From Larkinella soli (lineage in GTDB: Bacteria > Bacteroidota > Bacteroidia > Cytophagales > Spirosomataceae): DNA of 64,000 bases. A model generated the notes under the pieces. That model had not been told where the DNA came from. It saw only the letters and a program-made list of their open reading frames with translations, and searched no databases. Position numbers and translations under genes: made by a program. Location of the stretch: contig NZ_QTJY01000008.1 in the NCBI RefSeq assembly GCF_003703975.1, positions 248,001 to 312,000 on the forward strand. Reading direction: 5' to 3'. Positions 51,017 through 60,378 of this stretch are shown in pieces; position 1 is the first letter of the stretch; every line of letters starts with the position of its first letter.

Positions 51017-54000
51017 TCAATTCTGAATCTGGTTTCCCGGATCGAGTAATTCATTAACCAGCTTTAAAAGAACCTCTAAATCCACCGGCTTGACCAGATG
51101 ACCATCGAAGCCGGCCTCCTGCGTCCGCTGCCGATCTTCGTCCTGTCCATAACCGGTTAAGGCAATTATGATCATCGCCCGGCCCCAAGACTGCTGACGA
51201 ATTAACCGGCAGGTTTCATACCCATCCAGATCGGGCATGCCGATGTCCAGCAGAATAGCCCTTGGTGCCAGGCTTTCGGCCGCTTCAAGTCCCGCCTGCC
51301 CGCTGTTTCGAGTGTGCATCTCAAAGCCTTTTAACTTTAACAGCAGACTCAAGGTCATGGCCGCATCCGGATTGTCATCGATCACTAACAGACGCTGTCT
51401 GACTGCCTGGTCGGTGGAACGCTCCGGGGAGGTAGGCTGTGACTCGGCGGCCTTGTGGAGGGTGGGTAAGTGAACCGTGAACGTACTCCCCTGGCCCAGC
51501 CCTTCGCTCTGGGCTTCTACCCGTCCACCATGCAGCTCCACCAGGCGCTTGACCAGAGTCAGCCCCAGGCCTAAGCCCCCCTGCGAACGGGCGGGCGAGT
51601 TATCCACCTGCACGAACAGCTCAAAAATGGTTGATAACTGGTCCTTCACCAAGCCAATGCCGTTATCCCGTACCTCCAGGATCGCTTCACCCGCCCGATG
51701 CGCCAGACTTAGCCAAACCTGACCACCCGGCCGGGTGTAGCGCAGGCCGTTGGTCAATAAATTAGTGACTACCTGCGCCAGTCGGGTCGCATCGCCGTCT
51801 ACATAGATCCCAGCCGCTGGCAACCCTACCGTTAAGCGCCGGTCCTGGGGTTGATAGAGCGGTTCGATGGCCTGGGCCGTCTGACGCACGATGTCTACGA
51901 CATTCACGCGCTGTTTCTGCAGTTCGATTTTGCCCCGACTGATGCGGCTCACATCCAGTAGGTCATCCACCAGCCGCACCAGGTGGTCGGTTTGCCGATT
52001 GATCATGACCACCGTGGAAAGCATCGTCTCGGGGTCACCAGCGGTTAAGCTCAGGATTTGCAGGCCTGATCGAATGGTGGACATGGGGTTGCGCAACTCG
52101 TGGGCCAGCATGGCCAGAAATTCGTCCTTGCGCCCGTCGGCCTCCCGCAGGGCCTGCTCCATGCGTCGGCGCTCGGTCAGGTCGCGGGCCACTTTGACGT
52201 ACCCCAGCAACTGCTCGTCGGCATCGTACAGCGGCGACATGACGCCCGATAGGTACAACCGGGAATTGTCCTGGCGGATATGGTCGCGTTCGTCGGGGGC
52301 CCAACCCTGCCCTCGGGCCAATGCCATTTCTTTTTCTAACTCGCCCCTGGCCCGGTCTTCGGGCGTAAAGATGATCTCGCCGGACTGCCCGATGGCTTCG
52401 CTCTCTGCATAGACGAATAGCTGCTGGGCCCCCTGATTCCAGCTGGTGATGCGGCCCAGCGGATCCAGGGTGATGATGGCGTGGTCGGCAATACTGTTGA
52501 GCACAATCTGCAGCCGCTGCTGCGAATCGCGCAGGGCCTCCTGGGCTTGTTTTGCTCCGGTAATGTCGCGGCTGATTTTGGTAAAGCCGATCAACCGTCC
52601 CGCTCGGTCGTGGATGGCCGTCATGATTTCGTTCACCCAGAACCGTTCTCCGCCTTTTCGAATGCGGACACTCTCCCGCTCGGCCCGGCCGCTTTGGGTG
52701 GCCTGCTCCATTTCCTGAGCCAGTTCACCCGCGGCTACCCCTTCCGGCGTGTAGAATAGTGATATATGCTGGCCCATCACTTCCTGGACGGAGTAGCCTT
52801 TCACGCGTTGCGCCCCTTCGGTCCATTCGGTGATCATACCGGCGGGGTCGATGCGGAAGATAGCGTAGTCGGGCAGGTTCTGCACCAGGATGCGGAAGCG
52901 TTCTTCGCTCTGCCGCAGGGCCTCCCCGGCCTGGTGGCGCTCCACAAAATCGGCGGCTTGCCGGGCAATGACATCCAATAAGCCTAATTCCCGCTCCGTT
53001 GGCGTGTGCACCGTCTTCCAGTGGTTGGAAAGCATCCCCACAATTTTGCCCGAGCGGGAAATCAGCGGTGTCGTTTGCACGGCTCGCAGGCCCGAGCGGC
53101 GATAGGCTTCCAGATCCCCCGTGCCCTGCAGGGACGCTTCGGTTTCCACATCGGGCACAATCACCCGCTTGCCTTGGGCTAAGGCCACCCCGCAACTGCT
53201 GGCCGATGTGACGTCGACCCACTCCCAGAAGTGGGCCGACTCTGAATGGAACCCCTGCCAGGCCAGTAATTGCAGCGCATGCTGGTCGGCAAACAACCGT
53301 TGCAGGCTGACCGTGTCGGCGTGCATGATGGCTTTGGCCGCCTCCATGATTTGTTCGTACAACATTTCCATGTTGTCCGCTTCGATTAAGCGGCTGCTGA
53401 TCAGCTGGAGTTGTTTGGAATCGGCCAGTTCGCGGGCTAATCGGGCTTCACTATCCCGCAGGGCTTCGTCGGTGCGGGCGCGTTCGAGGGATTCAGTATG
53501 GCGGGAGAGGATGATAGCGGCCGCCTGCGTGACCGCATCGGCGAGCACCAATTCGGAGGCGGTAGCCTGGTGTACGTGGGTAAAGTACAGGGCAAAACTA
53601 CCGATCGCTTTGCCGTCCCGCGTCAGGATCGGATACGAGCTACAGGATCGAAAAGTATGGGCTGCAGCCAGGTGGCGATAGGGTTGCCAGAGCGGGTCTT
53701 CGAAGACATCCCGCGTGATGGCAGGGCGCCCGGTCGCAATCGCATAACCACTACAAAACGAGTCTTCCCCAATGGGAAATCCGTCCAGCGCGCCGGTGTA
53801 GGTTTGGGGCATGTCGCCAGCCCCCTCAATGGCATGCAAGCTGGCCCCATCGGGATAGGCCAGGTAAAAGGCCGTCCGCACATCGCTGCCCAATTGGGGT
53901 TTGACCATCTGGATGAGCGTATTCAATGAGCTGGCCAGAGGCTCATCGTTAATAGCCGACTGAAAGGCTTCTTTCTGGATGTGGGTACGCTGTTCGCTCA

Positions 54001-54940
54001 TCCGTAAGGCTTCCTCCGCGCGGGCGCGTTCGAGGGCCTCCCAGGTCCGTTCGGTCACCTCATCGATCAACTTAATGTCAGCGGATGTCCAGCGCCGGGG
54101 CCGGGCCGAGACGGCCACAATCGACCAGAGCGGCTGGCGCTCCCCGTGGCGCAGGGTCGATGCCACCAGGGCCGAAAAGCCAAGGGCACCCAGGTTTTGC
54201 CGGTCCAGATCAGTCAGCCCGGCTGTCTGGCCAACGTCGTTGATCACCAGTGTTCCCTCGAAGGCAACCCGCAGGGCGTCGGGAAAATCGGACAGGCGAA
54301 CGCTGTCGGGCACGGGCGGCACTCGGTCGTTTCCCACCTGATGGGTGAACTCGCCCCGGTCCTCGGCGAGCCGGTAGACGCCGATGTAACAGCGGTCGAG
54401 CTGCACTTGCTCGGCGAGCCCTTGGAGGGCACAGTTTGCCATAGCATCCGCATTTGGCTGTATCCGTAAGGTGTCGGATAGCTTGAGCAGGAACGCCTGG
54501 TGTTGCTGGCTCTGTTTGCGGTCGGTGATGTCGTTGAAGAGAATGGCCACCTGGTGACTTTCCGAAGGGCCAAAGGGAAAGGCGAAGACCTCATACCAGA
54601 CGCCGCCGGCTAAATGAGCCGCCTGCTGCTCAACGTGCACGGGCTGGCGGGTCCTGACCACCTGGGCGTAAAGGTCAAACCAATGTTGTTCATGGGCCGG
54701 TTGCAGGGCCCGCATGGTCTTGCCCACGACGCCCGCCAGGCCGGTTTGTTGCTCGAAGACGGCGTTGACTTCCAGGAATCGGTAATCCAGTGGCTGGCCT
54801 TTTTCCTCAAAGAGCACGTCAATGATACAAAACCCCTGTTGCATGTAATCAATCAGGGTCCGGTATTTATCAGGGCCATCAGGCCTGTCGGAGGGGCTGA
54901 CAGTACTCTGGTGGGGATCGGGTTGTGGTGGCGTGTTCAT
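51017..54940 (-). CDS. Hybrid sensor histidine kinase (PAS, GAF, PAS, HisKA, HATPase, REC)
   Basis: A 1307-residue soluble sensor. In order: PAS (about residues 25-140), GAF (about 160-310), GAF (about 330-490, with SFCSGYAIATGRPAI), GAF (about 515-660), PAS (about 690-800), PAS (about 815-930), HisKA with the phospho-accepting His in LAHELRNPMST (about 945), HATPase (about 1055-1165; NLLTNGLRYT and GLGLTLVKRLV), and a C-terminal receiver (about 1185-1300; Asp in ILLDIGMPDLDG). No membrane segment. It starts alone; the receiver at the end means it can pass phosphate internally. Ligand unknown. Confidence 0.92.
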   Translation of the reverse strand: MNTPPQPDPHQSTVSPSDRPDGPDKYRTLIDYMQQGFCIIDVLFEEKGQPLDYRFLEVNAVFEQQTGLAGVVGKTMRALQPAHEQHWFDLYAQVVRTRQPVHVEQQAAHLAGGVWYEVFAFPFGPSESHQVAILFNDITDRKQSQQHQAFLLKLSDTLRIQPNADAMANCALQGLAEQVQLDRCYIGVYRLAEDRGEFTHQVGNDRVPPVPDSVRLSDFPDALRVAFEGTLVINDVGQTAGLTDLDRQNLGALGFSALVASTLRHGERQPLWSIVAVSARPRRWTSADIKLIDEVTERTWEALERARAEEALRMSEQRTHIQKEAFQSAINDEPLASSLNTLIQMVKPQLGSDVRTAFYLAYPDGASLHAIEGAGDMPQTYTGALDGFPIGEDSFCSGYAIATGRPAITRDVFEDPLWQPYRHLAAAHTFRSCSSYPILTRDGKAIGSFALYFTHVHQATASELVLADAVTQAAAIILSRHTESLERARTDEALRDSEARLARELADSKQLQLISSRLIEADNMEMLYEQIMEAAKAIMHADTVSLQRLFADQHALQLLAWQGFHSESAHFWEWVDVTSASSCGVALAQGKRVIVPDVETEASLQGTGDLEAYRRSGLRAVQTTPLISRSGKIVGMLSNHWKTVHTPTERELGLLDVIARQAADFVERHQAGEALRQSEERFRILVQNLPDYAIFRIDPAGMITEWTEGAQRVKGYSVQEVMGQHISLFYTPEGVAAGELAQEMEQATQSGRAERESVRIRKGGERFWVNEIMTAIHDRAGRLIGFTKISRDITGAKQAQEALRDSQQRLQIVLNSIADHAIITLDPLGRITSWNQGAQQLFVYAESEAIGQSGEIIFTPEDRARGELEKEMALARGQGWAPDERDHIRQDNSRLYLSGVMSPLYDADEQLLGYVKVARDLTERRRMEQALREADGRKDEFLAMLAHELRNPMSTIRSGLQILSLTAGDPETMLSTVVMINRQTDHLVRLVDDLLDVSRISRGKIELQKQRVNVVDIVRQTAQAIEPLYQPQDRRLTVGLPAAGIYVDGDATRLAQVVTNLLTNGLRYTRPGGQVWLSLAHRAGEAILEVRDNGIGLVKDQLSTIFELFVQVDNSPARSQGGLGLGLTLVKRLVELHGGRVEAQSEGLGQGSTFTVHLPTLHKAAESQPTSPERSTDQAVRQRLLVIDDNPDAAMTLSLLLKLKGFEMHTRNSGQAGLEAAESLAPRAILLDIGMPDLDGYETCRLIRQQSWGRAMIIIALTGYGQDEDRQRTQEAGFDGHLVKPVDLEVLLKLVNELLDPGNQIQN

Positions 54941-55355
54941 GAGGAAGGCGGACGATGTATTGGGTGAACCACCGAGCGGAGGATATGTTCTCTACTGGGC
55001 GGGTAAGTGAACAAACAGCTACTCACTCCCTAGGCGAACACCTGAGGGATTAAACAAAAAGGTAAAACACCCTCGTCTCTAATGTTTTTCGAAACGCCCG
55101 AATTTTGGAACAGCAAACTAATAAATGAAGCATGGTTGATACTTCGTCCTTTTAAAGGAGGGTTTTAGGAAACCCTTCCACAGCCTTATTTTCTTACCAC
55201 TAGAGACTACTTCCTTTCCGTTCTTCAGCACCCCCGGTTGATTCGCCGGGGCGGTGCGCCGCTGCGAGGCGCTTGTTTTACCCATTTCGTTAACCCCTCG
55301 CGGGCTCCTCCATTCGCTTTTAGGCATGGTCCTATGGCCCTGAGCTTTCCTTTTC
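54941..55355. other. Gap before the hybrid kinase gene
   Basis: No family recognised. A frame on the minus strand at 55118-55366 overlaps the small frame next to it by 11 bases but is Arg/Lys-rich and lacks recognisable domains; it is not called. Confidence 0.4.
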
Positions 55356-55571
55356 CTAAGCCTCATCCAGGTCTACCTGTTCATCGGCCCATTGCTGTGC
55401 CCCAAGAACGTCCCCTAAGGGGATTTCTGCCGTCGTGTACTGGTGTTGATTAGTAAATGTAATGAGCTTCCAGCGGCTACTCTGACCCATGACTCCGTAC
55501 AACACCGACCCATCCGATCCCAAAAAACAGGGGGTTCGGGGGTATTCGCTTGTCTGTTCGCTCCATTCCAT
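55356..55571 (-). CDS. Small hypothetical protein
   Basis: A 71-residue frame reading MEWSEQTSEYPRTPCFLGSD, WKLITFTNQHQYTTAEIPLG and ending EQVDLDEA. The composition is like a real acidic protein but no family is recognised. It lies 20 bases after the desaturase gene, on the same strand, and could be a downstream partner. Confidence 0.4.
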   Translation of the reverse strand: MEWSEQTSEYPRTPCFLGSDGSVLYGVMGQSSRWKLITFTNQHQYTTAEIPLGDVLGAQQWADEQVDLDEA

Positions 55572-55591
55572 TGACGCTGTTTGTTACCCGG

Positions 55592-56671
55592 TTACTTTTC
55601 TCCTAACCCTCTCAGCATTCGGATATGCGAGCGAAGCGCGTAAAAAAAGGATGGCTTCCGGTTATAGGGCAACGCGTATTCCTGGGCCGTCTGCTGCACA
55701 ATCGGGGCCAGAGCCCGGTAGTGTATATGCGAAATAGTCGGAAAAAGATGATGCTCAATCTGGTAATCCAGACCACCAATAAACCAGGAAAGAGCCACCG
55801 GACACTGGAAATTAGCTGTGGTTTGCAGCTGGTGAATGGCCCAGCTCGTTTCAAGCTGGCCTTGCGTGTCGGGAACGGGGTGCCTAGCCCCTTCGACCAC
55901 GTGCGCCAGTTGAAAAATCGTACTCAGAACCACGCCCGCCGTCAGGTGCATCACCAGGAACCCCAGTAGCCACTTTCCAAACGAAAGATCCGTCATTAAA
56001 AGCGGCAGGACGGCAATAAACACCAGATAGAGCGCCTTGCCACTGATTAGAATGCCGATGTCAAGCCGGGAGAAAGCCTGGTTCGGCTTCTTGTCCTTTT
56101 GATGAGTATACTTATACGCCTGGCGAAAGTCTTTTACCAGAAACGAGAGGGTCATCAGACCGTAGAGGAAAAACGCGTAGAGATGCTGGTAGCAGTGGAT
56201 TTTCCGGTGAGGGTCACCCGGGGATAAGCGGAGCAAAAACTTGCCGGTAATGTCTTCGTCCACGTCGTGGATGTTGGTATAGGTATGGTGAAGCGTGTTG
56301 TGCTGAATCTTCCAGTTTAAGACATTTCCTCCTACCAGGTAAAGACTCCCGCTAAATAAGGTATTGATCCAGGAAACGCTCGAAAAAGAACCGTGATTGG
56401 CATCATGCATGACGGCCATGCCCACGCCGGCCGTACCCAGGCCCATGGCAACGGCAAAACCCAGGCAGGCCCATGGTGGAAATTGATTGGTTAGAATCAG
56501 CCCGTAAGGCAGCAGCAGTAGACCTAACATAAAGAGTCCTTTCCACACCAATGATTGGTTTCCCAGTTTTGAAAGTGACTTTTGCTTAAAGTACAGGTCT
56601 ACTCGGTGTCGTAGCACCGGAAAGAACCGGGATTGATCCCGATTAGAAAACTTCACGTCCTGGGGTTTCAT
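55592..56671 (-). CDS. Fatty acid desaturase (acyl-CoA / linoleoyl type)
   Basis: A 359-residue di-iron membrane enzyme that adds a double bond to acyl chains, adjusting membrane fluidity. Seen directly: histidine boxes HDANH, HNTLHH and QIEHH, membrane segments between them (about 45-65, 70-90, 155-175, 205-225), and the DVDEDITGK loop. Typical of the delta-6/front-end desaturase branch without a cytochrome b5 part. Transcribed away from its neighbour on the right; cold or redox regulation is plausible but unseen. Confidence 0.92.
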   Translation of the reverse strand: MKPQDVKFSNRDQSRFFPVLRHRVDLYFKQKSLSKLGNQSLVWKGLFMLGLLLLPYGLILTNQFPPWACLGFAVAMGLGTAGVGMAVMHDANHGSFSSVSWINTLFSGSLYLVGGNVLNWKIQHNTLHHTYTNIHDVDEDITGKFLLRLSPGDPHRKIHCYQHLYAFFLYGLMTLSFLVKDFRQAYKYTHQKDKKPNQAFSRLDIGILISGKALYLVFIAVLPLLMTDLSFGKWLLGFLVMHLTAGVVLSTIFQLAHVVEGARHPVPDTQGQLETSWAIHQLQTTANFQCPVALSWFIGGLDYQIEHHLFPTISHIHYRALAPIVQQTAQEYALPYNRKPSFFYALRSHIRMLRGLGEK

Positions 56672-57052
56672 AATCAGCGTGTATGCTTAGTCATTCCTGT
56701 TTTCAGCCGATGACCGCATTCGCAGCGGCGCCAGTAGCCCCGTTTCTTGGCGACGGACCTACGCTAACGGCAATGAAGAGGTCTATGTGTTGATAAACAA
56801 TGCGTTCGACTGCTCCTCTGAGATCCAAGGAGAATGTAAGGCAACGGCCCCAGCGGCATGTCGTTGCCGCCCGGGGTGGATTCAGGGAAAAAGCCGTTGA
56901 GACCCAGCTTAGCGGTGTCCTACGATCGATACGTTGCCACCGCTAAGCTGGATGACAGCTCGTTTTCAATTCGGGTCGAACCACTACCTCAATTATTGTC
57001 GCTGCTTCATGAAAGATGTCGTTTCTTGATTAAGGGGTCTCTTTAGGGTAGG
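56672..57052. other. Intergenic region with one doubtful small frame
   Basis: A 62-residue frame at 56858-57046 (SYDRYVATAKLDDSSFSIRV) ends 7 bases before the next start codon but has no recognised family and may be decayed DNA. No promoter box was seen. Confidence 0.3.
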
Positions 57053-57467
57053 ATGGATAAGAAGATGTTACTAATGGTGCTTGACGGGATAAATAAGGGT
57101 ATCCCCTGGACCAACCTGGTCGTTTCGGCCGAAAGTGAAGAGGCGGCTTTCGAGCTGATTGCTCACTATGTGGACCAGGGACTGGTCCTACACCAGGTTT
57201 TAGTCAATCAGGACGGCTCTTGGATAGAGTGGCCCATTGATTTATTTAGCGGCGAGCCCCTCACGGACCGGTTTGATTCCCTGCAAACCGAATGGGAGAC
57301 CCAGTTGAGCGAACGCCCCTGGTGCTCCTGGATCTACGAACTATCCAGTCCAATCGGCGGTTGGTGGCCTACTACGAGCAGCAAATGCAGTACACGACCT
57401 GGCTTACCTCCAACAGCTCACCGACCGCGTCCAGCAATTAGAACATCAATTACTGCTCACCAAATGA
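57053..57467 (+). pseudogene. Coiled-coil protein, frameshifted twice
   Basis: The first 85 residues read well (MDKKMLLMVLDGINKGIPWT, then AESEEAAFELIAHYVDQGLV). Near 57310 the coding sequence continues in another frame (LVLLDLRTIQSNRRLVAYYEQQ) and near 57393 in a third (DLAYLQQLTDRVQQLEHQLLLTK), ending at TGA 57465-57467. The restored tail is an amphipathic coiled coil. Function unknown; probably dead or badly sequenced. Confidence 0.6.
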
Positions 57468-57537
57468 TGGATGAGCCTTCTAATTAAGTCGTTACGGGCT
57501 ACCCGTTAAAAATTCGAACCCCGTCCACCACTTGGCT

Positions 57538-57987
57538 TCATCGGGTGAATAAAGTATGAACAAACCAATACTCCCGTATAATTTGAAGATGATCCAGCCA
57601 GCCTTTATAGGTCATCGGTTTTAGAAGGTAGGAGTTCGCTCCCATCGTGTAAGCGTCCTGAATGTCTTGCTTTAGGGAGGAGACGCTAAACACCAGAACC
57701 GGGATGAGATACGTTGGAGAAGTAGACGTTTTTAGTCGTTGCAGGAACTCGATCCCCGTTTCTCGCTGGGGAAGGTATAAATCCAGCAAAATCAACTGCG
57801 GCCAGCCACTGGCTGAATCTTGGCATAGTTGGAGGTACCTCTCGGCTTCGGTCACTGAGGAGACCAGGATCAGTGAGACTTCGGGCAAGGCATCCGCCAT
57901 GGCTCGGCTGATGATGTCACGCTGATCTAGTTTATCCTCGATGAGTAAAATACGGGCTTTGTTGCGGGGCGTCCTAGCCAATGCCAT
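57538..57987 (-). CDS. Single-domain response regulator
   Basis: A 149-residue receiver domain: acidic pocket in LLIEDKLDQRD, phospho-acceptor Asp69 in ILLDLYLPQRETG, and LLKPMTYKGW near the end. The Lys of the active site is kept, and the usual Thr/Ser is in VFSVSS. No output domain. Separate from other kinases in the window; it may serve the hybrid kinase or an off-window partner. Confidence 0.88.
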   Translation of the reverse strand: MALARTPRNKARILLIEDKLDQRDIISRAMADALPEVSLILVSSVTEAERYLQLCQDSASGWPQLILLDLYLPQRETGIEFLQRLKTSTSPTYLIPVLVFSVSSLKQDIQDAYTMGANSYLLKPMTYKGWLDHLQIIREYWFVHTLFTR

Positions 57988-58161
57988 CGGTAAAGTGCAG
58001 GGGATTGATAGCCGTTTTAAAGATAGTCATTTGAATGAAAAATCAAATCGTAGGGTCGCTAAGGATACTTAGTAGAATTATAATGACTGTCGATCAAAAC
58101 GCCCGTTAAATGAGAAAACCGAAATAAGAAAGGAAGCCTATCTACTTGAGCAAATTCCGTC

Positions 58162-58667
58162 TTACTCCTTGATGGTAGGGCTCTTCTTGGAAAACCGCAA
58201 ACGCTTCAAGGTGCCATCTTCCTGCACGGCATAGACCTTCTTTCCTACGATGAGCCAGCCTCCCTTTGGGTTACTCCGCAGCGGTTCTTCCCGAGGGCTC
58301 TGGCGTTTGGCTTTTGCCGGGGAAGGCTCTTTCAGCCAGCGGTAAATCGTCGCCCGGCTGACACCCAACAACTGCCCGATCTCCTGGGCCGTCTTTTCCT
58401 GCTGCTCAAACAGGGTCCGGGCGGCCTGGGCCTTGGATTGAGCCTCTGGGCTGAGCCCTTTCGGCCGGCCTCCCTGTCGACCCCTAGCCCGAGCCGAGGC
58501 TAAGCCGGCCCGAGTCCGTTCCCGAATCAGATCTCTTTCAAACTCCGCTAACGAGGCAAACAGGTTGAAGACGAGCCGGCCATGGGCCGTGGTCGTATCG
58601 ATGGCATCGTTGAGGCTCTTAAAGCCGATGTGTTGTTCCTGGAATGTGTTGATCAGGTGGATGAGCT
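58162..58667 (-). pseudogene. 3' part of a Hin/Pin-type DNA invertase, cut by IS copy 2
   Basis: The last ~168 residues of a serine recombinase. Seen directly: GFKSLNDAIDTTTAHGRLVF, LAEFERDLIRERTRAGLASA, ARGRQGGRPKGLSP and a helix-turn-helix GQLLGVSRATIYRWL, followed by a 55-residue basic tail. The catalytic Ser and first ~60 residues would lie right of the IS, but the sequence beyond 59869 does not continue the gene. The IS has a matching 3-bp CTC on both sides, so the break came with its insertion and the 5' part was lost later. Confidence 0.85.
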
Positions 58668-58734
58668 CTGTAAGCTTCCCAGTAATTAGGACAGTGTAGG
58701 ATTAGACTTGAAAAGAGCTAATTTCAACTGTCAG

Positions 58735-59001
58735 ATGAAAAAGAAAAACTTCTCCGAAACCCAGATCGTGGCTATCCTCAAGCAGTATGAAGGAGGGCGA
58801 GAGGCAATGGATGTCTGTCGTGAGTACGGCATTTCGAAAGCCACTTTATACAATTGGCGCAAAAAATACAATGGGATGGAATCGTCTCATTTAAAAGAGC
58901 TTAAGGCCCTCCAGGACGAAAATCGTCGTCTTAAGCAAATGTACGCGGAGTTGAGCCTGGATTATAAACTGGCCAAGGAGATCATCGAAAAAAAGCTGTA
59001 G
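58735..59001 (+). CDS. IS3 transposase OrfA (copy 2)
   Basis: An 88-residue DNA-binding protein with the same helix-turn-helix and zipper helix as copy 1 (KNFSETQIVAILKQYE, YGISKATLYNWRKKY). The A7 run at 58988-58994 (EKKL) is the -1 slippery site to the OrfB frame, giving an OrfAB fusion. Confidence 0.94.
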   Translation: MKKKNFSETQIVAILKQYEGGREAMDVCREYGISKATLYNWRKKYNGMESSHLKELKALQDENRRLKQMYAELSLDYKLAKEIIEKKL

Positions 59002-59021
59002 AGCCCTGCCAGCAGAAGGAG

Positions 59022-59819
59022 TTGGTCGAGTGGGCGGTAGAGGAAAATGTGTCGGTAGGCAGGGCTTGTCGTGTAGTGGGAATACACCGCTCTAGATGGT
59101 ACTATCAGAGCAAAAAGGACGATCAGCCCGTAATTGATAAACTCCGGGCATATGCGGATTGTTACCCCACTCGCGGTTTCGATGATTACTATGGTAAGAT
59201 TCGAAATGAGGGAATAAAATGGAATCGTAAGCGGGTACTACGGGTGTATCGCTTGTTGAATCTAAAGCATCGAAGGCGACATAAACGTAGACTTCCGGTT
59301 CGAGTCAGGCAACCCTTGCAGGTTCCTCAGCAAGTTAATCAATGCTGGAGCATGGACTTTCTCTCAGATGCCTTGGTGAATAAACGCAAAATCCGAGTTT
59401 TGACGATCATGGATGATTGTAGTCGCGAAGTCTTGGCGGCCCATGCTGATTTCTCGTTGTCAGCACTGAAAGTGATTGATGTTTTAGAAATGATTGCCCG
59501 GGAGCGTTCCTTACCCAAGCAGATCCGGGTAGACAATGGCTCGGAATTTATGGCGGATAAATTCAAGGCATGGTGTGAGGCACATCATATCACGATTCAA
59601 TACATCCAACCAGGAAAGCCTATGCAGAACGGATATATTGAGCGCTTGAATCGTACTTATCGAGAAGATGTGTTAGACGCTTATTTGTTCGAATCACTAG
59701 AAGAAGTCCGTATGCTATCTGATGAATGGATGGATCATTTTAATCGCTTTCACCCTCATCAATCATTAGATGGAATGGCGCCATTGAAATATGCCATGCA
59801 AAAAATAACGAAAGTCTAG
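59022..59819 (+). CDS. IS3 transposase OrfB (copy 2)
   Basis: A 265-residue DDE integrase-like transposase: HTH (RACRVVGIHRSRWYY), then catalytic Asp in WSMDFLSDALV, Asp in RVDNGSEF and Glu in YIERLNRTYRED, ending HPHQSLDGMAPLKYAM. Apparently intact. The fusion would join through KKAVEPCQQKELVEWAVEE. The sequence starts at a TTG codon if made alone, but ribosomal slippage from OrfA is expected. Confidence 0.94.
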   Translation: MVEWAVEENVSVGRACRVVGIHRSRWYYQSKKDDQPVIDKLRAYADCYPTRGFDDYYGKIRNEGIKWNRKRVLRVYRLLNLKHRRRHKRRLPVRVRQPLQVPQQVNQCWSMDFLSDALVNKRKIRVLTIMDDCSREVLAAHADFSLSALKVIDVLEMIARERSLPKQIRVDNGSEFMADKFKAWCEAHHITIQYIQPGKPMQNGYIERLNRTYREDVLDAYLFESLEEVRMLSDEWMDHFNRFHPHQSLDGMAPLKYAMQKITKV

Positions 59820-59869
59820 TTACTCAATGTCCTATTTCAGGTAAGGCTTCAATTACTGGGAAGCTTACA

Positions 59870-60378
59870 CTCTCAAAAGACAACTCAGTAGCAATATCAG
59901 GCATCCAAACCGAAACTTAGCTGACTATTGAGAAAGCCGCCGGATGTATTGCTAAAACCATAAATTAGATCTTCGTTGTGATATAGGAGAAGCCGCCGCA
60001 AACGTACTCAAAAAGGGCAATCAACCGCCAATCAAACATGATGATTTAGTAGTAAAGCAAGTAGAATAGTAGGAGGTCAGTCTAAAACAGAGTTAAGTTA
60101 CTAAGTGACGTTTAATTCGAGAAGCTTATTAGACAGCCTCCATTCAATCTTCATCCATAGTCATTTAGCACGAAGCGGTCTGAAAAGGCAAGAGAACAAC
60201 AAAATAGCTTTTGGATAGCCAACCCCATGAAGGGCCGACGTGACTACAAGTTAAGCACAAGACCCGCCTAAAGCTCGCCTAGGTTGGCCGCAGCTACCAC
60301 CCACTTTTCTATTGAAGTAACTATTGAAGCCGGTATTTATCACTTACTTTTACCGTGGTTTCATTTCCATTCAATTTT
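59870..60378. other. Gap after IS copy 2
   Basis: No whole gene. Short frames such as LSKDNSVAISGIQTET right after the IS, and LRCDIGEAAANVLKKGNQPP followed by IKHDDLVVKQVE near 59975-60070, look like coding remnants of lost genes, but no family is certain. Confidence 0.4.

Larger units (their letters stand above)
58668..59869 (+). mobile_element. IS3-family insertion sequence, copy 2
   Basis: 1202 bp with terminal inverted repeats TGTAAGCTTCCCAGTAATT (left) and AATTACTGGGAAGCTTACA (right). A 3-bp target duplication CTC flanks it, so it is a simple insertion. Both reading frames look intact. Opposite in orientation to copy 1; together they bracket 22 kb. Confidence 0.95.

Noticed and set aside
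57505-57520. ATTCGAACCCC, like the T arm of a tRNA
   Set aside because: Only about 11 bases match and no cloverleaf can be built around it, so it is not called a tRNA fragment or an attachment site.
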